Below, one piece after another: positions 17,285-26,360 of a stretch of DNA of 64,000 nt; position 1 is the stretch's first letter, and every line of letters starts with the position of its first letter. The position numbers were made by a program, and so were the translations under genes. The notes under the pieces were generated by a model that was not told the origin of the DNA, ran no database searches, and saw nothing but the letters and a program-made list of their open reading frames with translations. Source of the DNA: Solidesulfovibrio carbinoliphilus subsp. oakridgensis (GTDB taxonomy: Bacteria > Desulfobacterota > Desulfovibrionia > Desulfovibrionales > Desulfovibrionaceae); NCBI RefSeq assembly GCF_000177215.2, contig NZ_CM001368.1, forward strand, positions 434,001-498,000. Direction: 5' to 3'.

Positions 17285-18540
17285 GAACGGGGCTCCTTGG
17301 CGTCGGCGGCATCGGCCTTATTGGGGCCGGGGGCGCCGGCCGGAGCTGTTGACGCGGCAGCCGCCGGCGCGTCGTCGCGCACGCGCACGGTCATGCCCGG
17401 GCGGACCTTGATCACGCCTTCGGCCACGATGCGTTCGCCGTCGGACAGGCCGTTTTCCACCAGGAAGTCGTTGCCGACCGACTCTCCGATGGTCACGGGC
17501 CGGGGGGCGATCTGGTTTTTTTCATCGAGCACCCAGACCATGGCCCCCTGCTGGGTGTTCAAGACCGCGCCCTGGGGCACGGCCAGCACGTCTTTATAGC
17601 GCGCGCCTTCCAGGCGGACCCGCACGAACTGGCCGGGCAGGACCGAGGCGTCGGGGTTTTTGAATTCGGCCCGGACCCTGACCACGCCGGTGGTGGCGTC
17701 GACCTGGGTGTCGGTGAAGTTGATGCGGCCGGGCTCCCGGTATTCGCTGCCGTCGGGAAGGACCAGGCGGACCACGAAATCGCCGCTTTGGCCGATGACC
17801 ACCCGCCCTTCGGACAGCTGTTTGCGCAGGTGGAGCATCTCCTGGCCGGACATGGAGAAGTTGACGTAGAGCGGATCGACCCGGGAGATGGTGGTGAGCA
17901 GGCTGCCGTCGGCCGCGGTGGTGACGAGGCTGCCCTCGGACCGGGTCTCCTTGCTGGTCATGCCCGAGATCGGGGCCGTGACCTTGGTCCACTCCAGGTT
18001 GAGCGAGGCCTCGCGGACCTTGCCCCGGGCCGTTTCCACGGCGGCCGTGGTGGATTCCAGGCTGGTCTTGGCGTCGTCGAAGTCCTTTTTGGCCACCACG
18101 TCGCCCTTGTACAGGGTCTCCATGCGGGCGGCGTCGCGCTTGGCCTGGGCCAGGGTGGCCTCGGCTTGGCCGAGCGCCCCCTTGGCCTGCTCCAGGGCGG
18201 CCTGGAACGGGGCGGGGTCGATTTCGAACATGAGATCGCCCTGGTGCACGGACCGGCCTTCCTCATAGGCCCGGCGCAGGAGGATGCCGCCGACCCTGGC
18301 CCGGACCTCGACTTCACGGGAGCCGGCCGTCTGGCCCATGAAGGCCATTCCCAGCGGGATATCGGCCCGGTGGACTTTGTGGGCCACGATTTCGAGCGGC
18401 GGCGGGGCGGTGGCGGCCGCCTCCTGGCCGGCGCTGTCCGTGGCGCAGCCGGAAAGGGCGGCGGCAAGGGCCAGGGACAGGGGAAGGCCGAGGGCGGCGA
18501 AGAGCCGGACGGCAAAGCGGGGCAGGGAATACGCGATCAT
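17281..18540 (-). CDS. RND efflux periplasmic adaptor lipoprotein (AcrA/MexA-like)
   Basis: The product has 419 residues from ATG 18540, preceded by GGAGG. The N terminus has a signal with lipobox LSGC, so the mature protein should be lipid-anchored in the periplasm. The order is beta-barrel segment, lipoyl half-motifs ([19 protein letters not shown]), an alpha-helical hairpin around residues 125-180, the second lipoyl half ([15 protein letters not shown]) and a membrane-proximal domain. This is the membrane-fusion family of tripartite pumps. The C terminus is Ala/Pro-rich. Its stop overlaps the pump start by four bases. Confidence 0.95.
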   Translation of the reverse strand: MIAYSLPRFAVRLFAALGLPLSLALAAALSGCATDSAGQEAAATAPPPLEIVAHKVHRADIPLGMAFMGQTAGSREVEVRARVGGILLRRAYEEGRSVHQGDLMFEIDPAPFQAALEQAKGALGQAEATLAQAKRDAARMETLYKGDVVAKKDFDDAKTSLESTTAAVETARGKVREASLNLEWTKVTAPISGMTSKETRSEGSLVTTAADGSLLTTISRVDPLYVNFSMSGQEMLHLRKQLSEGRVVIGQSGDFVVRLVLPDGSEYREPGRINFTDTQVDATTGVVRVRAEFKNPDASVLPGQFVRVRLEGARYKDVLAVPQGAVLNTQQGAMVWVLDEKNQIAPRPVTIGESVGNDFLVENGLSDGERIVAEGVIKVRPGMTVRVRDDAPAAAASTAPAGAPGPNKADAADAKEPRS

Positions 18541-18606
18541 GAAAAAACCTCCGGAAAAAAACCGGCCCCGGGAACGCACGGGGTCGGAAAGGGGCTTGGG
18601 GCTTAC

Positions 18607-19608
18607 CTATTGGAGTGTTGGACCAGACGTTTCGCCGCGCACGAGAAGCGGCATCCAGGCGGCGGCGAAACGATCGGCCGCCCGGGCCGTGAAGTGGTAG
18701 CCGTCGTTGCGGTCGAACCACGGCACGAGGAGATCGGTGTTGGGACCGGAAAAGATCCGGGTTCCGGGATCGGCCGCCGCTGTCTGGGCCGCGACGATGG
18801 CCGGACACGACTTGTAGCAGACCGGGCTTTGCCGGTCCCCGCAGACCGGATCGAGGAACAGCGAGGCCCGCGACACGAAGATGTCGCAGTCTTCCCCGAC
18901 CCGGCTCCGGACTTCGCCGAGCACATCCTGGAGCACGGACGCATATTCCTTGCCCGAAAGCCCGAGATAGCAGTCCGCCTCGCCCTGATGGAAAAAGACA
19001 TGGGTCGGTGCCAGGCCGTTTTCCCGCAGCGCGCCGAGGGTCTCGACCAGGAGCGCGCGCAGGCCGCCTTTGGCTCCCCAGTTGAGGATGGAAGAGCCGC
19101 CCCGGGCGATATCCACGAACAGCACCGTGTCGTAGAGGCCCGAGGTCACGATTCGGTCGCCAAGGCGGCTCCAGGTGCTCCCGTTGGCGCTTGACGCTCC
19201 GGGCAGGGCATCGTGGACGCGTTTGCATTGCCCGTCGTGCCAGGCGTAGACCGCAAGCGTGGCATCGTAGCCCCGGTCCACGGTATTGGCGGCATTGGAC
19301 TGGCCGAAAACCAGGGCGACCATGGTGCGCGGGCCGGCCAGGCCGGCGCAGTCCACGGCCGGTTCCCCGGGATCGCCTTCGTACACGGCCAGGTCTCCGT
19401 CGTTGGTGATGACGGGCATGTTGTTCCCGTGCCTGGCGTAGACGGCATCGAGTTCCCCGGCCCGGGCGGCCTCCCGGGCCAGCAGGCCGGCCGCGGCCAC
19501 GAGCAGGGCCAACGCGGCCAGTCCGGCGGCGCCTCTGGCCAGCCGGGCCAGCCGGGGTGTAAACGGGCGTTCACCTGGGGGGGAAAAAAAATCAAACCTT
19601 GATGGCAT
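18607..19608 (-). CDS. Sialate O-acetylesterase-like SGNH hydrolase, membrane-anchored
   Basis: The 333-residue protein has a cytoplasmic N terminus, one hydrophobic helix (about residues 26-44) and an exported SGNH/SASA-type domain. The nucleophile Ser104 lies in VFGQSNAAN, block III-like HQGEAD at residues 207-212, and DGYHFT near the C terminus supplies Asp and His. Family members are carbohydrate O-acetylesterases; the substrate here is unknown. Six or more cysteines suggest disulfides in the periplasm. The gene overlaps the TetR gene by 17 bases and precedes the RND adaptor by 66, so it appears to be part of the efflux operon, which is unusual. Confidence 0.75.
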   Translation of the reverse strand: MPSRFDFFSPPGERPFTPRLARLARGAAGLAALALLVAAAGLLAREAARAGELDAVYARHGNNMPVITNDGDLAVYEGDPGEPAVDCAGLAGPRTMVALVFGQSNAANTVDRGYDATLAVYAWHDGQCKRVHDALPGASSANGSTWSRLGDRIVTSGLYDTVLFVDIARGGSSILNWGAKGGLRALLVETLGALRENGLAPTHVFFHQGEADCYLGLSGKEYASVLQDVLGEVRSRVGEDCDIFVSRASLFLDPVCGDRQSPVCYKSCPAIVAAQTAAADPGTRIFSGPNTDLLVPWFDRNDGYHFTARAADRFAAAWMPLLVRGETSGPTLQ

Positions 19609-20185
19609 GGATGAAAAGCTCCCAACTGGCGGCGATCTGACGGGGTATGTCGACTTCCTCGGGATTGCGGGCGCACATGAGGGCGGGCATGGCGATGAGG
19701 CCCAGGAAATGGACGAACAGTTCCTCGGCCCGGATGTCGGTACGGATTTCCCCTTGCTCCTGCCCCTGGACGAACAGCTCCATCAGGGTTTCGCGCATGA
19801 ACTTGTGGTGCGCCAGCTTGAGGTCGAGAAGGCGTTTTTCCTCGAACCACAACACATCGGAGAGAAAGACGACCGGCAGGGCCCGGTATCGCGCCACGAG
19901 TTGCATGATGCTCCTGTAGAGGTGCTCGAGGGTGGCCAAGGGAGTGTGGCATTCGGCCTTGGCCCGGCGCACGTCGGCCAGGTGGATCTCGTGGTGTTCT
20001 TCGAGCACCGCGGCCAGGATGTCGCCTTTGTTCTTGTAGTGCCGGTACAGGGCGGCGGCGGAGATGCCGACCGCGTCGGCCACCCGGCGCACGGTCACGG
20101 CGCCGATGCCCCGCTCCACCACGATGGTGAGGGCGGCCTCGGCGATCTGCTCGCGGCGAAGGGGGGATTCCATGCGTTCGGCCAT
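19592..20185 (-). CDS. TetR/AcrR-family transcriptional regulator
   Basis: The 197-residue protein has an N-terminal helix-turn-helix (about residues 12-58, with [25 protein letters not shown]) and a variable ligand-binding domain. It heads a minus-strand cluster with an esterase and an RND pump, so autoregulation and control of efflux are likely. ATG 20185 is taken as the start. A second in-frame ATG lies at 20173, and neither has a clear Shine-Dalgarno, so leaderless or weak initiation is possible. A dyad overlapping the probable promoter lies just upstream. Confidence 0.92.
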   Translation of the reverse strand: MAERMESPLRREQIAEAALTIVVERGIGAVTVRRVADAVGISAAALYRHYKNKGDILAAVLEEHHEIHLADVRRAKAECHTPLATLEHLYRSIMQLVARYRALPVVFLSDVLWFEEKRLLDLKLAHHKFMRETLMELFVQGQEQGEIRTDIRAEELFVHFLGLIAMPALMCARNPEEVDIPRQIAASWELFIHAIKV

Positions 20186-20193
20186 GCCGGCAA

Positions 20194-20219
20194 GTTAACA
20201 TCTGTTTACGTGATGTCAA
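20194..20219 (-). promoter_or_regulatory. Candidate TetR operator and promoter -35
   Basis: On the minus strand TTGACA (20214-20219) is a perfect -35 hexamer. Between it and the start codon lies an imperfect dyad GTAAAC-N4-GTTAAC (20194-20209), AT-rich in a GC-rich context. A repressor bound here would block the promoter, as expected for TetR autoregulation. The -10 is not clear. Confidence 0.5.
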
Positions 20220-20306
20220 GAAGGAGGAAAGAGGAACCGGACTTTTGCGTCGGTCCGGCCAGGATGTCAATCCTGATGACCGGCCCTGGCGATACGGCCG
20301 CGCCGC

Positions 20307-20345
20307 CCCGGACGACCCGGCCGCGGCGGCTTGGGGTCGTCCGGG
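20307..20345 (-). terminator. Hairpin downstream of the porin gene
   Basis: An 11-bp perfect stem CCCGGACGACC (20307-20317 with 20335-20345) lies 20 bases past the porin stop, but has no T-tract. It may be a rho-assisted terminator or 3' stabilising hairpin. Confidence 0.45.
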
Positions 20346-20364
20346 CGCGGCGCGCCGATTCGGG

Positions 20365-21798
20365 TCAGAAAGTGTAGAGGAAGCCGATGGAGCCCATCCA
20401 GGCGTCGCTGGCCTGGTTGGTCAGGCGGTGCCCCCAGATGCTGGTCTTGAGCCCCTGAGGCGAGGCGTAGCCGGTCTGCATGGTCAGGGACAGTTCTTGG
20501 GTGATGGCGTAGCTGTGGTCGAAGTTGACGCCGATCACCCATTCGCCCTGGGCCAGGTTCTTGCCCATGGCCAGGTATTCGCCGACCCCGCCGCTGGCGG
20601 CGACGGCCTTGCGCAGGCCGGCCGGACTGCTCGTGCCGGCGATGGCGGCCACGGTGAGCCGGCTTTTGAGGGCCTCGATGAAGCTTATATCACGAAGGGA
20701 GATGGCCAGACCCCAGGTGCCGGTGGGATCGATCCCCACGGTGTTGTTGGCGAACTCCTGGTCGCCGTCAAAGAGAAACGAGGTGCCCGGAGCCCATTTG
20801 GGGGTGATGACCGGCAGACGCTCGCTGCCGTTGGCGAGGCTCGCATCCTCGCCGCTGGCCAGCCAGCCGAAGACGCCGGGCAGGGCCCATTCGAGGCCGG
20901 TGTAGGTGACGCCGGCGTCGAGGAAGTAACCCCGGCGGCGGTTTCGCTCGCGGTCGGAAGAGGCCGCGTCGCCGTAGATGCCGTCGAAGTAGAACTTGAA
21001 GGGATCGAGGGCCGAGACGGTTATGGCCACGCCCGCCCACCACATGGCGTTCTGGTTGTCCTTCCAGCCATAGCCGCTCGGGTTCAGGTAGCTTGCGCCC
21101 GAGCGCAGGCCGGCGTCAAAGAGGCCTTCCGGATCGGCGCCCTTGCCGTAGACCCCGACCAGGCCCCAGGGCGTGGCCGAAAACCCCTCCACGGCCACGG
21201 GCAGGGCCAGTTGGTAAACGTCGAAGGCGTCCCCGATCTGGGTCGTGTCCGGCTGGTAGGTCCGGTTGGCGGCCAAGAGCCGGGCATAGGCCGCCTCGAT
21301 GGCAAAGGCGTCCTCGACCACCGGGATTTTCACGTGCAGGGCCGCGCTCGACTGGTCGCCGTCGTCGGCGGCCAGGACGATGCTGTCATAGAAGACCTCG
21401 GTCTGGGGCACGGAGAAGGGCTGGTAGCCGGCCGTCACCTCGATGTCGGTGCCGGGCCATTTGAACTGGAGGTAGGCCAGGTACGGCTCGATGGCCACCT
21501 GGGGATTGGCGGCGGTCAGGTAGCCGTGGCCCCAGGCCTCGTCGTCGATGCGCATGCCGAAGCGGAACTTCAGGTTTTCGTTGGCCACGAAGTCGGTGCG
21601 CAGCCGCAGGCGCTGCCAGATGGTGGTGCGGTCCTCGGTCCGGGTGCCGGTTTCGTCCCAGCCGGTGAAGTTGCGGTTGGCGAAAAAGACCCCGTAGATG
21701 CGGGCGTCGCCGGCCATTTTCACTTCGGTGGCGGCCAGAGCCTGGGGCGCCGTCACGGCCACCAGGGCCAGGGCGAGCGCGAGAATCCGTAAACGCAT
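20365..21798 (-). CDS. Outer-membrane homotrimeric porin
   Basis: The product has 477 residues from ATG 21798, after a GGGAG site; in-frame sequence further upstream is not conserved. It has a signal peptide ending around PQALA-ATEVKM, alternating beta strands throughout and a terminal Phe (GSIGFLYTF) as required for outer-membrane insertion. Motifs such as DEAWGHGY, LAYLQFKWPGTDIEVTAGYQ and MWWAGVA match porins common in Desulfovibrio. It should form a general diffusion channel for small solutes. It is monocistronic, with no clear regulator beside it. Confidence 0.88.
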   Translation of the reverse strand: MRLRILALALALVAVTAPQALAATEVKMAGDARIYGVFFANRNFTGWDETGTRTEDRTTIWQRLRLRTDFVANENLKFRFGMRIDDEAWGHGYLTAANPQVAIEPYLAYLQFKWPGTDIEVTAGYQPFSVPQTEVFYDSIVLAADDGDQSSAALHVKIPVVEDAFAIEAAYARLLAANRTYQPDTTQIGDAFDVYQLALPVAVEGFSATPWGLVGVYGKGADPEGLFDAGLRSGASYLNPSGYGWKDNQNAMWWAGVAITVSALDPFKFYFDGIYGDAASSDRERNRRRGYFLDAGVTYTGLEWALPGVFGWLASGEDASLANGSERLPVITPKWAPGTSFLFDGDQEFANNTVGIDPTGTWGLAISLRDISFIEALKSRLTVAAIAGTSSPAGLRKAVAASGGVGEYLAMGKNLAQGEWVIGVNFDHSYAITQELSLTMQTGYASPQGLKTSIWGHRLTNQASDAWMGSIGFLYTF

Positions 21799-21892
21799 GG
21801 TGAGTACTCCCTGAGACGTGAACGCGTGCGCATGGATCTTTGGTGACACGGGGAGTGGGTTTTTATGTCTTCAAGGCTCTCCTCCCTCCGAT

Positions 21893-24079
21893 TTAGAGGT
21901 TCTTCCCCAACTGGTAAACGGCCACGGCCACCGCGAAGCCCAGCGCCGTGTTGGCGACCACCGCGAAGCCGGCCCAGAGCCAGGAAGCCTCCCGGGCCAT
22001 GACCGCGACGGTCACGAAGCAGGGGGCGTAGAGGATGGTGAAGGCAAGGAGGGCCAGGGCGGTGGCCGGGGAAAAGGCCGGGTCGGCCCGGAGCTGTTCG
22101 GACAGGGCGTCCGGCGCTTCGGGCGAGACATCGCCCAGGGCGTAGGCCGTGGCCATGGTCGAAACCACCACTTCCTTGGCGGCCAGGCCCCCGATCAGGG
22201 CGATGTTGATCCGCCAGTCGAAGCCGGCCAGGCGGCTTACGCCCTCCAGGGCCACGCCCAGGCGTCCGGCCAGGGAATGGCGCAGGGCCTCCTCGGCCTC
22301 AAGGTTTCGAAGCGCGTCAGCCCGGGCCTCCAGGTCCTTGGCCGCGGCTTCGGTTGCGGGACCGGAGCCGAGCCCGGCCGCCTCCCGGGCCAGGGCGGCC
22401 CGCTCGGCTTCGAATCCGGCGGCCTGGTCGGCCGGCAGGCCCGGAAAGGTCATGGCCGCCCACATGATGATGGAGATGGCGAGAATGGTGGTGCCGGCCT
22501 TCTTGGCGTACTGCCAAGCCCGCTCGCCGGTGTGGATGGCAAGTCCCCGCAGGGTCGGCAGGCGGTAGGGCGGCAGTTCCATGAGAAAGGGCGTGGCCTC
22601 GCCCGGGATGACCGTCGACCGCCACAATCTGGCCACACACAGGGCCGCGGCCCAGGAAGCCAGCGTGATGGCGAACATGACCGTGCCCGGATGCCCGGGG
22701 AAAAAGGCGGCGATGAGAAGGAAAAAGACCGGGATCTTGGCCCCGCAGGCCATGAACGGGGCGCACAGGATGGTGGCCAGCCGCTCGCGCGGGCTTCGCA
22801 GCGTCCGGGCGGCCATGACCCCGGGCACGGCGCAGCCGCCCGGAATACCGCCCGAGATGATAAACGGCATGACCGAGGCCCCGTGCAGGCCGAAGGCCCG
22901 GAAGAGTCGGTCAAGCATGTAGGCCATGCGGGCCATGTAGCCGAGGTCCTCCAGGCACGAGAGCAGGAAGAACATGATGCAGATGAGCGGCACGAAGCCG
23001 AGGACCCCGCCGACTCCGGCGATGACCCCGGAGACGAGCAGCGACCGGAAAAGCCCGGGCGGCAGGGCGGCGGCGGCCTGGTCCCCGAAAAAGGCGAATC
23101 CGGCCTCCAGCCAGTCCATGGGATAGCGGCTGGCCAGAAAGGTCAGCTGGAACATGCCGAAGAGCACCGCCAGCATGATGGCCGGGCCAAGGACGGCGTG
23201 GGTCAGCACCCGGTCCACGGCGTCGGACAGAGCGACGCGGTCCGGGCTGCCGTTTCTCCTCAGCACCCCCCGGCGCAGGAGCGTGGCGATAAAGCCGTAG
23301 CGGTAGTCCGAGATGACGGCCTCGGCGTAGGTTCCGGTCGTCTCCCGGATGTGCCGGGCAAGGCGTCCGGCCAGGGCCTCGAGCGCGTCGGCGGTCGGGC
23401 CCGAGGCCCGGCCAAGGCCCATGACCTCCTCGTCGCCCTCGATATATTTGAGGGCCAGCCACCGGGCCGGAAACCGGTCGGTCAGGAAGCGGTCGGCTTC
23501 GATCCGGGCCTGCATGGCCAGGAGCGTGCGGTCCACGTCCGGCCCGTAGGAGAGGTGAAGCGGCTTCCAGCTTCCCCGGCGTTTTTCGGCAAAGGCCAGG
23601 GCCTCGCGCACAAGCTCGTCCTTGCCCTCGCCCCGCCGGGCCACGGTCTCGACCACGGGTACGCCAAGGAGGCGCGAGAGGCGCCCCGAATGGAGGACCA
23701 TGCCCTTGCGCCGGGCCTCGTCCATCATGTTGACGGCAAGGACCAAGGGCACGCCGAGTTCCAGGAACTGCACGGCCAGATAGAGGCCCCGTTCCAGGGT
23801 GCCGGCGTCCAGGACGTCGATGACGCAGCTCGGCTTTTCCTCGACCAGAAAGGCCCGGGCCGCCCGCTCGTCGGCGGAATAGGCGGTCAGGGAATACATG
23901 CCCGGCAGGTCCACCACGGTCAGGTCCCGATTGCCGGCGTGACACCGGCCTTCGCGTTTTTCCACGGTCACGCCGGGATAGTTGGCCACGTGCTGCCGGG
24001 CCCCGGTCAGGGCGTTAAAGAGCGTGGTCTTGCCGCAGTTGGGGTTGCCGGCCAGGGCGAAGGTGAACGTCGGTGACAT
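21893..24079 (-). CDS. feoB: Ferrous iron transport protein B
   Basis: The 728-residue protein has an N-terminal G domain: G1 GNPNCGKTT at residues 11-19, G3 DLPGMYSLTA and G4 NMMD. A GDI-like helical region follows, then a membrane part with the Gate motifs (for example GGIPGGCAVPG). It imports Fe(II) across the inner membrane. Start ATG 24079 follows AAAGGA. No FeoA gene is adjacent on either side, so FeoA must be encoded elsewhere or be dispensable. A Fur-box-like site lies 36 bases upstream, which fits iron repression. Confidence 0.96.
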   Translation of the reverse strand: MSPTFTFALAGNPNCGKTTLFNALTGARQHVANYPGVTVEKREGRCHAGNRDLTVVDLPGMYSLTAYSADERAARAFLVEEKPSCVIDVLDAGTLERGLYLAVQFLELGVPLVLAVNMMDEARRKGMVLHSGRLSRLLGVPVVETVARRGEGKDELVREALAFAEKRRGSWKPLHLSYGPDVDRTLLAMQARIEADRFLTDRFPARWLALKYIEGDEEVMGLGRASGPTADALEALAGRLARHIRETTGTYAEAVISDYRYGFIATLLRRGVLRRNGSPDRVALSDAVDRVLTHAVLGPAIMLAVLFGMFQLTFLASRYPMDWLEAGFAFFGDQAAAALPPGLFRSLLVSGVIAGVGGVLGFVPLICIMFFLLSCLEDLGYMARMAYMLDRLFRAFGLHGASVMPFIISGGIPGGCAVPGVMAARTLRSPRERLATILCAPFMACGAKIPVFFLLIAAFFPGHPGTVMFAITLASWAAALCVARLWRSTVIPGEATPFLMELPPYRLPTLRGLAIHTGERAWQYAKKAGTTILAISIIMWAAMTFPGLPADQAAGFEAERAALAREAAGLGSGPATEAAAKDLEARADALRNLEAEEALRHSLAGRLGVALEGVSRLAGFDWRINIALIGGLAAKEVVVSTMATAYALGDVSPEAPDALSEQLRADPAFSPATALALLAFTILYAPCFVTVAVMAREASWLWAGFAVVANTALGFAVAVAVYQLGKNL

Positions 24080-24114
24080 CGGGAATCCTTTGGGAGCCGT
24101 GGCTATTTGAAGCA

Positions 24115-24133
24115 GATTACGACAGTCATTATC
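24115..24133 (-). promoter_or_regulatory. Fur-box-like site upstream of feoB
   Basis: The minus strand reads GATAATGACTGTCGTAATC, which agrees with the 19-bp Fur consensus at 14 positions. It lies 36-54 bases upstream of the feoB start in a short AT-rich gap. Location and gene function agree; binding is inferred. Confidence 0.65.
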
Positions 24134-24154
24134 AATTGTAGAACAGGGCGCGGT

Positions 24155-25159
24155 TCACTCCGCCGGAGCCTCGGGGCCGGCCAGGGCCGCCTGGTCGCCG
24201 CCGGCGGTCTTGGCCCGATAGAGGGCCGCGTCGCAACGGGCGGCCAGGGATTCGAGCCGGGGCGGCGGGTCGCGGCGCGGGTCCAGGCAGGCCACGCCGA
24301 GGCTGGCCGTGGCGCCGTATGGGTTTGCCGCGGCGAACCGCTCCCGGATCCGCTCGGCCACGCGCAGGGCCCCGGACCGGGGCAGGCGGGTGAGGACCAC
24401 GGCGAACTCGTCCCCGCCCAGGCGAAAGGCCATGTCCAGGCCCTCGCGGGTGGAGTCGCGAAGGGTCCTGCCCATGGCGGCCAGGACCGTATCCCCGGTC
24501 GGATGGCCGAACCGGTCGTTTATGGCCTTGAAGGCATCGCAGTCGATGAGGAGCAGCCAGAAGGGAAAGTTGCGGGCCACGGCCTCGTCGGCGAGCGGCG
24601 GAAGCATGGCGTCGAAGTGGCGGCGGTTGGCAAGGCCGGTCAAGCCGTCGGTGCGGGAGAGGCCCTCGAAGTGGCGCTCCCGCTCCTTGGTTTCGTCCAG
24701 GAGGGCGCGCAGCCAGGTTTCGCGGGTCTCCACGCTGTGGGCCAGCCAGTTGAGATCGCGCTTCAAGCGCAGGATTTCGTGCTCGTCGTCGCCCTGGGGC
24801 GGCAGGGGCAGGCGGCGGTGGTAGTCGCCCCGGCGCAGGGCCCCGCAAAAGGCGTTCAGGGCCGCGATGTCGCCAAGGGCCACGAACCGGGCGACCAGGC
24901 GCGAGACCGGCAGCAGGAGCACCAGGGACAGGGCCAGCCACAGGCCGAGCATCCGCCCCGGCGAGGCGACATGGCCGTTTTCGACCAGGTACAGGGCCGT
25001 GGCCGGCGGCAGGGCCAACAGCAGGAAAAGGGTCAGGCGCATGCGGGCCGTGACCCCGAGCAGGGCGGCCCGGGACGGCCGGCCCGGGGCCCGGGCCGCG
25101 CGGTCGGTGGCCGCTACGTCGCGGCCGAGACTCCGGGAGGTGGTGGTTGCGGTCTGCAT
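24155..25159 (-). CDS. Membrane diguanylate cyclase (GGDEF)
   Basis: The product has about 334 residues. Start ATG 25159 is preferred because AAAGGA lies eight bases upstream; an ATG at 25186 lacks a ribosome site but would add nine residues. Two hydrophobic helices (about residues 42-60 and 70-92) anchor it, followed by a HAMP-like linker and coiled coil. The GGDEF domain has intact GGDEF (FRLGGDEFAVVL) and the metal site DCDAFKAIND. It should make c-di-GMP. It lies 40 bases downstream of an HD-GYP gene of opposite activity and just upstream of feoB. Confidence 0.92.
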   Translation of the reverse strand: MQTATTTSRSLGRDVAATDRAARAPGRPSRAALLGVTARMRLTLFLLLALPPATALYLVENGHVASPGRMLGLWLALSLVLLLPVSRLVARFVALGDIAALNAFCGALRRGDYHRRLPLPPQGDDEHEILRLKRDLNWLAHSVETRETWLRALLDETKERERHFEGLSRTDGLTGLANRRHFDAMLPPLADEAVARNFPFWLLLIDCDAFKAINDRFGHPTGDTVLAAMGRTLRDSTREGLDMAFRLGGDEFAVVLTRLPRSGALRVAERIRERFAAANPYGATASLGVACLDPRRDPPPRLESLAARCDAALYRAKTAGGDQAALAGPEAPAE

Positions 25160-25199
25160 GGAGCCATCCTTTGCGGGACGTGACATGAAAAAGGACCGG

Positions 25200-25898
25200 C
25201 TAGGCCGCGTCGTCGGCCCGGCGAAAGGCCCGGGTCAGGCGGGCGAGCCCCTCGCGCACGGCCACAAAGGCTTCGACCACGGCCGGATCGAACTGGGTGC
25301 CGGCGCAGCGCCGGATTTCGCGGTCCGCGTCCTCGAAGGTCATGGCCGGCCGGTAGGGCCGGGCCTGGAGCATGGCCGACAGGCTGTCGGCCACGGCGAT
25401 GACCCGGGCCCCGAGGGGGATGCTCTGGCCGCGAAGGCCATGGGGATAGCCCTGGCCGTCGAAGCGTTCGTGGTGGGCCCCGACCATGCCGACCACGCCG
25501 ATCTCGGCCAGGCAGGAGAGCGGGGCCAGGATTTCGGCGCCAATGGCGGGGTGGGTCTTCATGCGTTCCCATTCGTCCGGGGCGAGCCGGCCGGGCTTGC
25601 CGAGGACCGCGTCCGGCACGCCGATCTTGCCGATGTCGTGCAGGTGGCCGGCCACGTGGACGGCCTGGGCCAGCTTGTCGCCAAGGCCCATGCCGACAGC
25701 CAGGACCCGGGACACCTCGGCCACTTCCTCGGAATGGGCCAGGGTGTGCGGGTCCTTGGCGTCGATGGCCTTGCCGAGCGACGTGGCCAGTTCGTGGACG
25801 AGCAGCATGACTGCGTCCTGGTCCGGCGCGGCCTGCCGGGCCGCCAGAGACCCGACCAGTCCGGCGGCGTCGAGGAGAGGGCTTTTGAGCATGGGCAT
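25200..25898 (-). CDS. HD-GYP domain c-di-GMP phosphodiesterase (predicted)
   Basis: The 232-residue protein is essentially one HD-GYP domain: HSEEVAEVS, the HD pair in HLHDIGKIGVPD, HHERFDGQGYP (the GYP loop) and ADSLSAMLQARPYR. All main metal ligands appear present. It has no receiver or sensory domain, so input must come through a partner. The start is at 25898 or the ATG two codons later, with no clear Shine-Dalgarno; coupling to the gene 18 bases upstream is plausible. Together with the following diguanylate cyclase it forms an opposed c-di-GMP pair inside the metal gene block. Confidence 0.92.
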   Translation of the reverse strand: MPMLKSPLLDAAGLVGSLAARQAAPDQDAVMLLVHELATSLGKAIDAKDPHTLAHSEEVAEVSRVLAVGMGLGDKLAQAVHVAGHLHDIGKIGVPDAVLGKPGRLAPDEWERMKTHPAIGAEILAPLSCLAEIGVVGMVGAHHERFDGQGYPHGLRGQSIPLGARVIAVADSLSAMLQARPYRPAMTFEDADREIRRCAGTQFDPAVVEAFVAVREGLARLTRAFRRADDAA

Positions 25899-25916
25899 CT
25901 CGAATGGCGGCGGGTC

Positions 25917-26360
25917 CTAGGCCAGGAACCGGCGGCGGTACATGGTCAGATGCCAGGCGGCGAAGCCGGCCAGCCCCAGGCCGAAGACCAGGTGGGCGGC
26001 CTTGGTGTCGGCCAGTCCCGTGGCCACGGCGCCGGCCATGCAGGTGGCCAGTCCGATCTTCTGGGTGCGGCGCTTGATCTTGGCGACGTTGGCCATCTTT
26101 CCGTCCCGGGCGGGCTTGGCCGGGACAGTCGCGCCGGTTGCGGCGTGGCTGGCGGCATACTGCTCGGCCATGGCCACGAGGTCTGCCGTGGCGATGGACT
26201 CGTCATGGGTCACAAGCAGGCTGCCGGTGCGGGGATTGGCCTCGACGCCGGTGATGCCGGGCAGGGCGGCCACTTGCTCGGCCACCTCCCGAAGGAGGGT
26301 GGCGTCGGTCAGGGCCGGGTGGCGCAGCCGGAGGCGGCCTTCAATGCAGCTGGCTATCAT
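25917..26360 (-). CDS. HMA-like membrane protein linked to the P-type ATPase
   Basis: The 147-residue product starts at ATG 26360 inside the tail of the ATPase gene (20-base overlap, GGAG upstream). The longer ORF through 26663 is a shadow of the ATPase in another frame. Residues 1-75 resemble the ferredoxin-like fold of HMA domains (IEGRLRLRHPAL, LPGITGVEANPRTGSLLV), but the CxxC metal site is absent. Residues 100-140 contain one or two hydrophobic helices. The N-terminal layout parallels that of the adjacent ATPase, so it probably works with that pump, perhaps as a regulatory subunit (inference). Confidence 0.78.
   Translation of the reverse strand: MIASCIEGRLRLRHPALTDATLLREVAEQVAALPGITGVEANPRTGSLLVTHDESIATADLVAMAEQYAASHAATGATVPAKPARDGKMANVAKIKRRTQKIGLATCMAGAVATGLADTKAAHLVFGLGLAGFAAWHLTMYRRRFLA

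Noticed and set aside
15521-17599. 692-codon plus-strand ORF
   Set aside because: Antisense shadow of the RND pump; His/Asp/Gly-rich with no domain.
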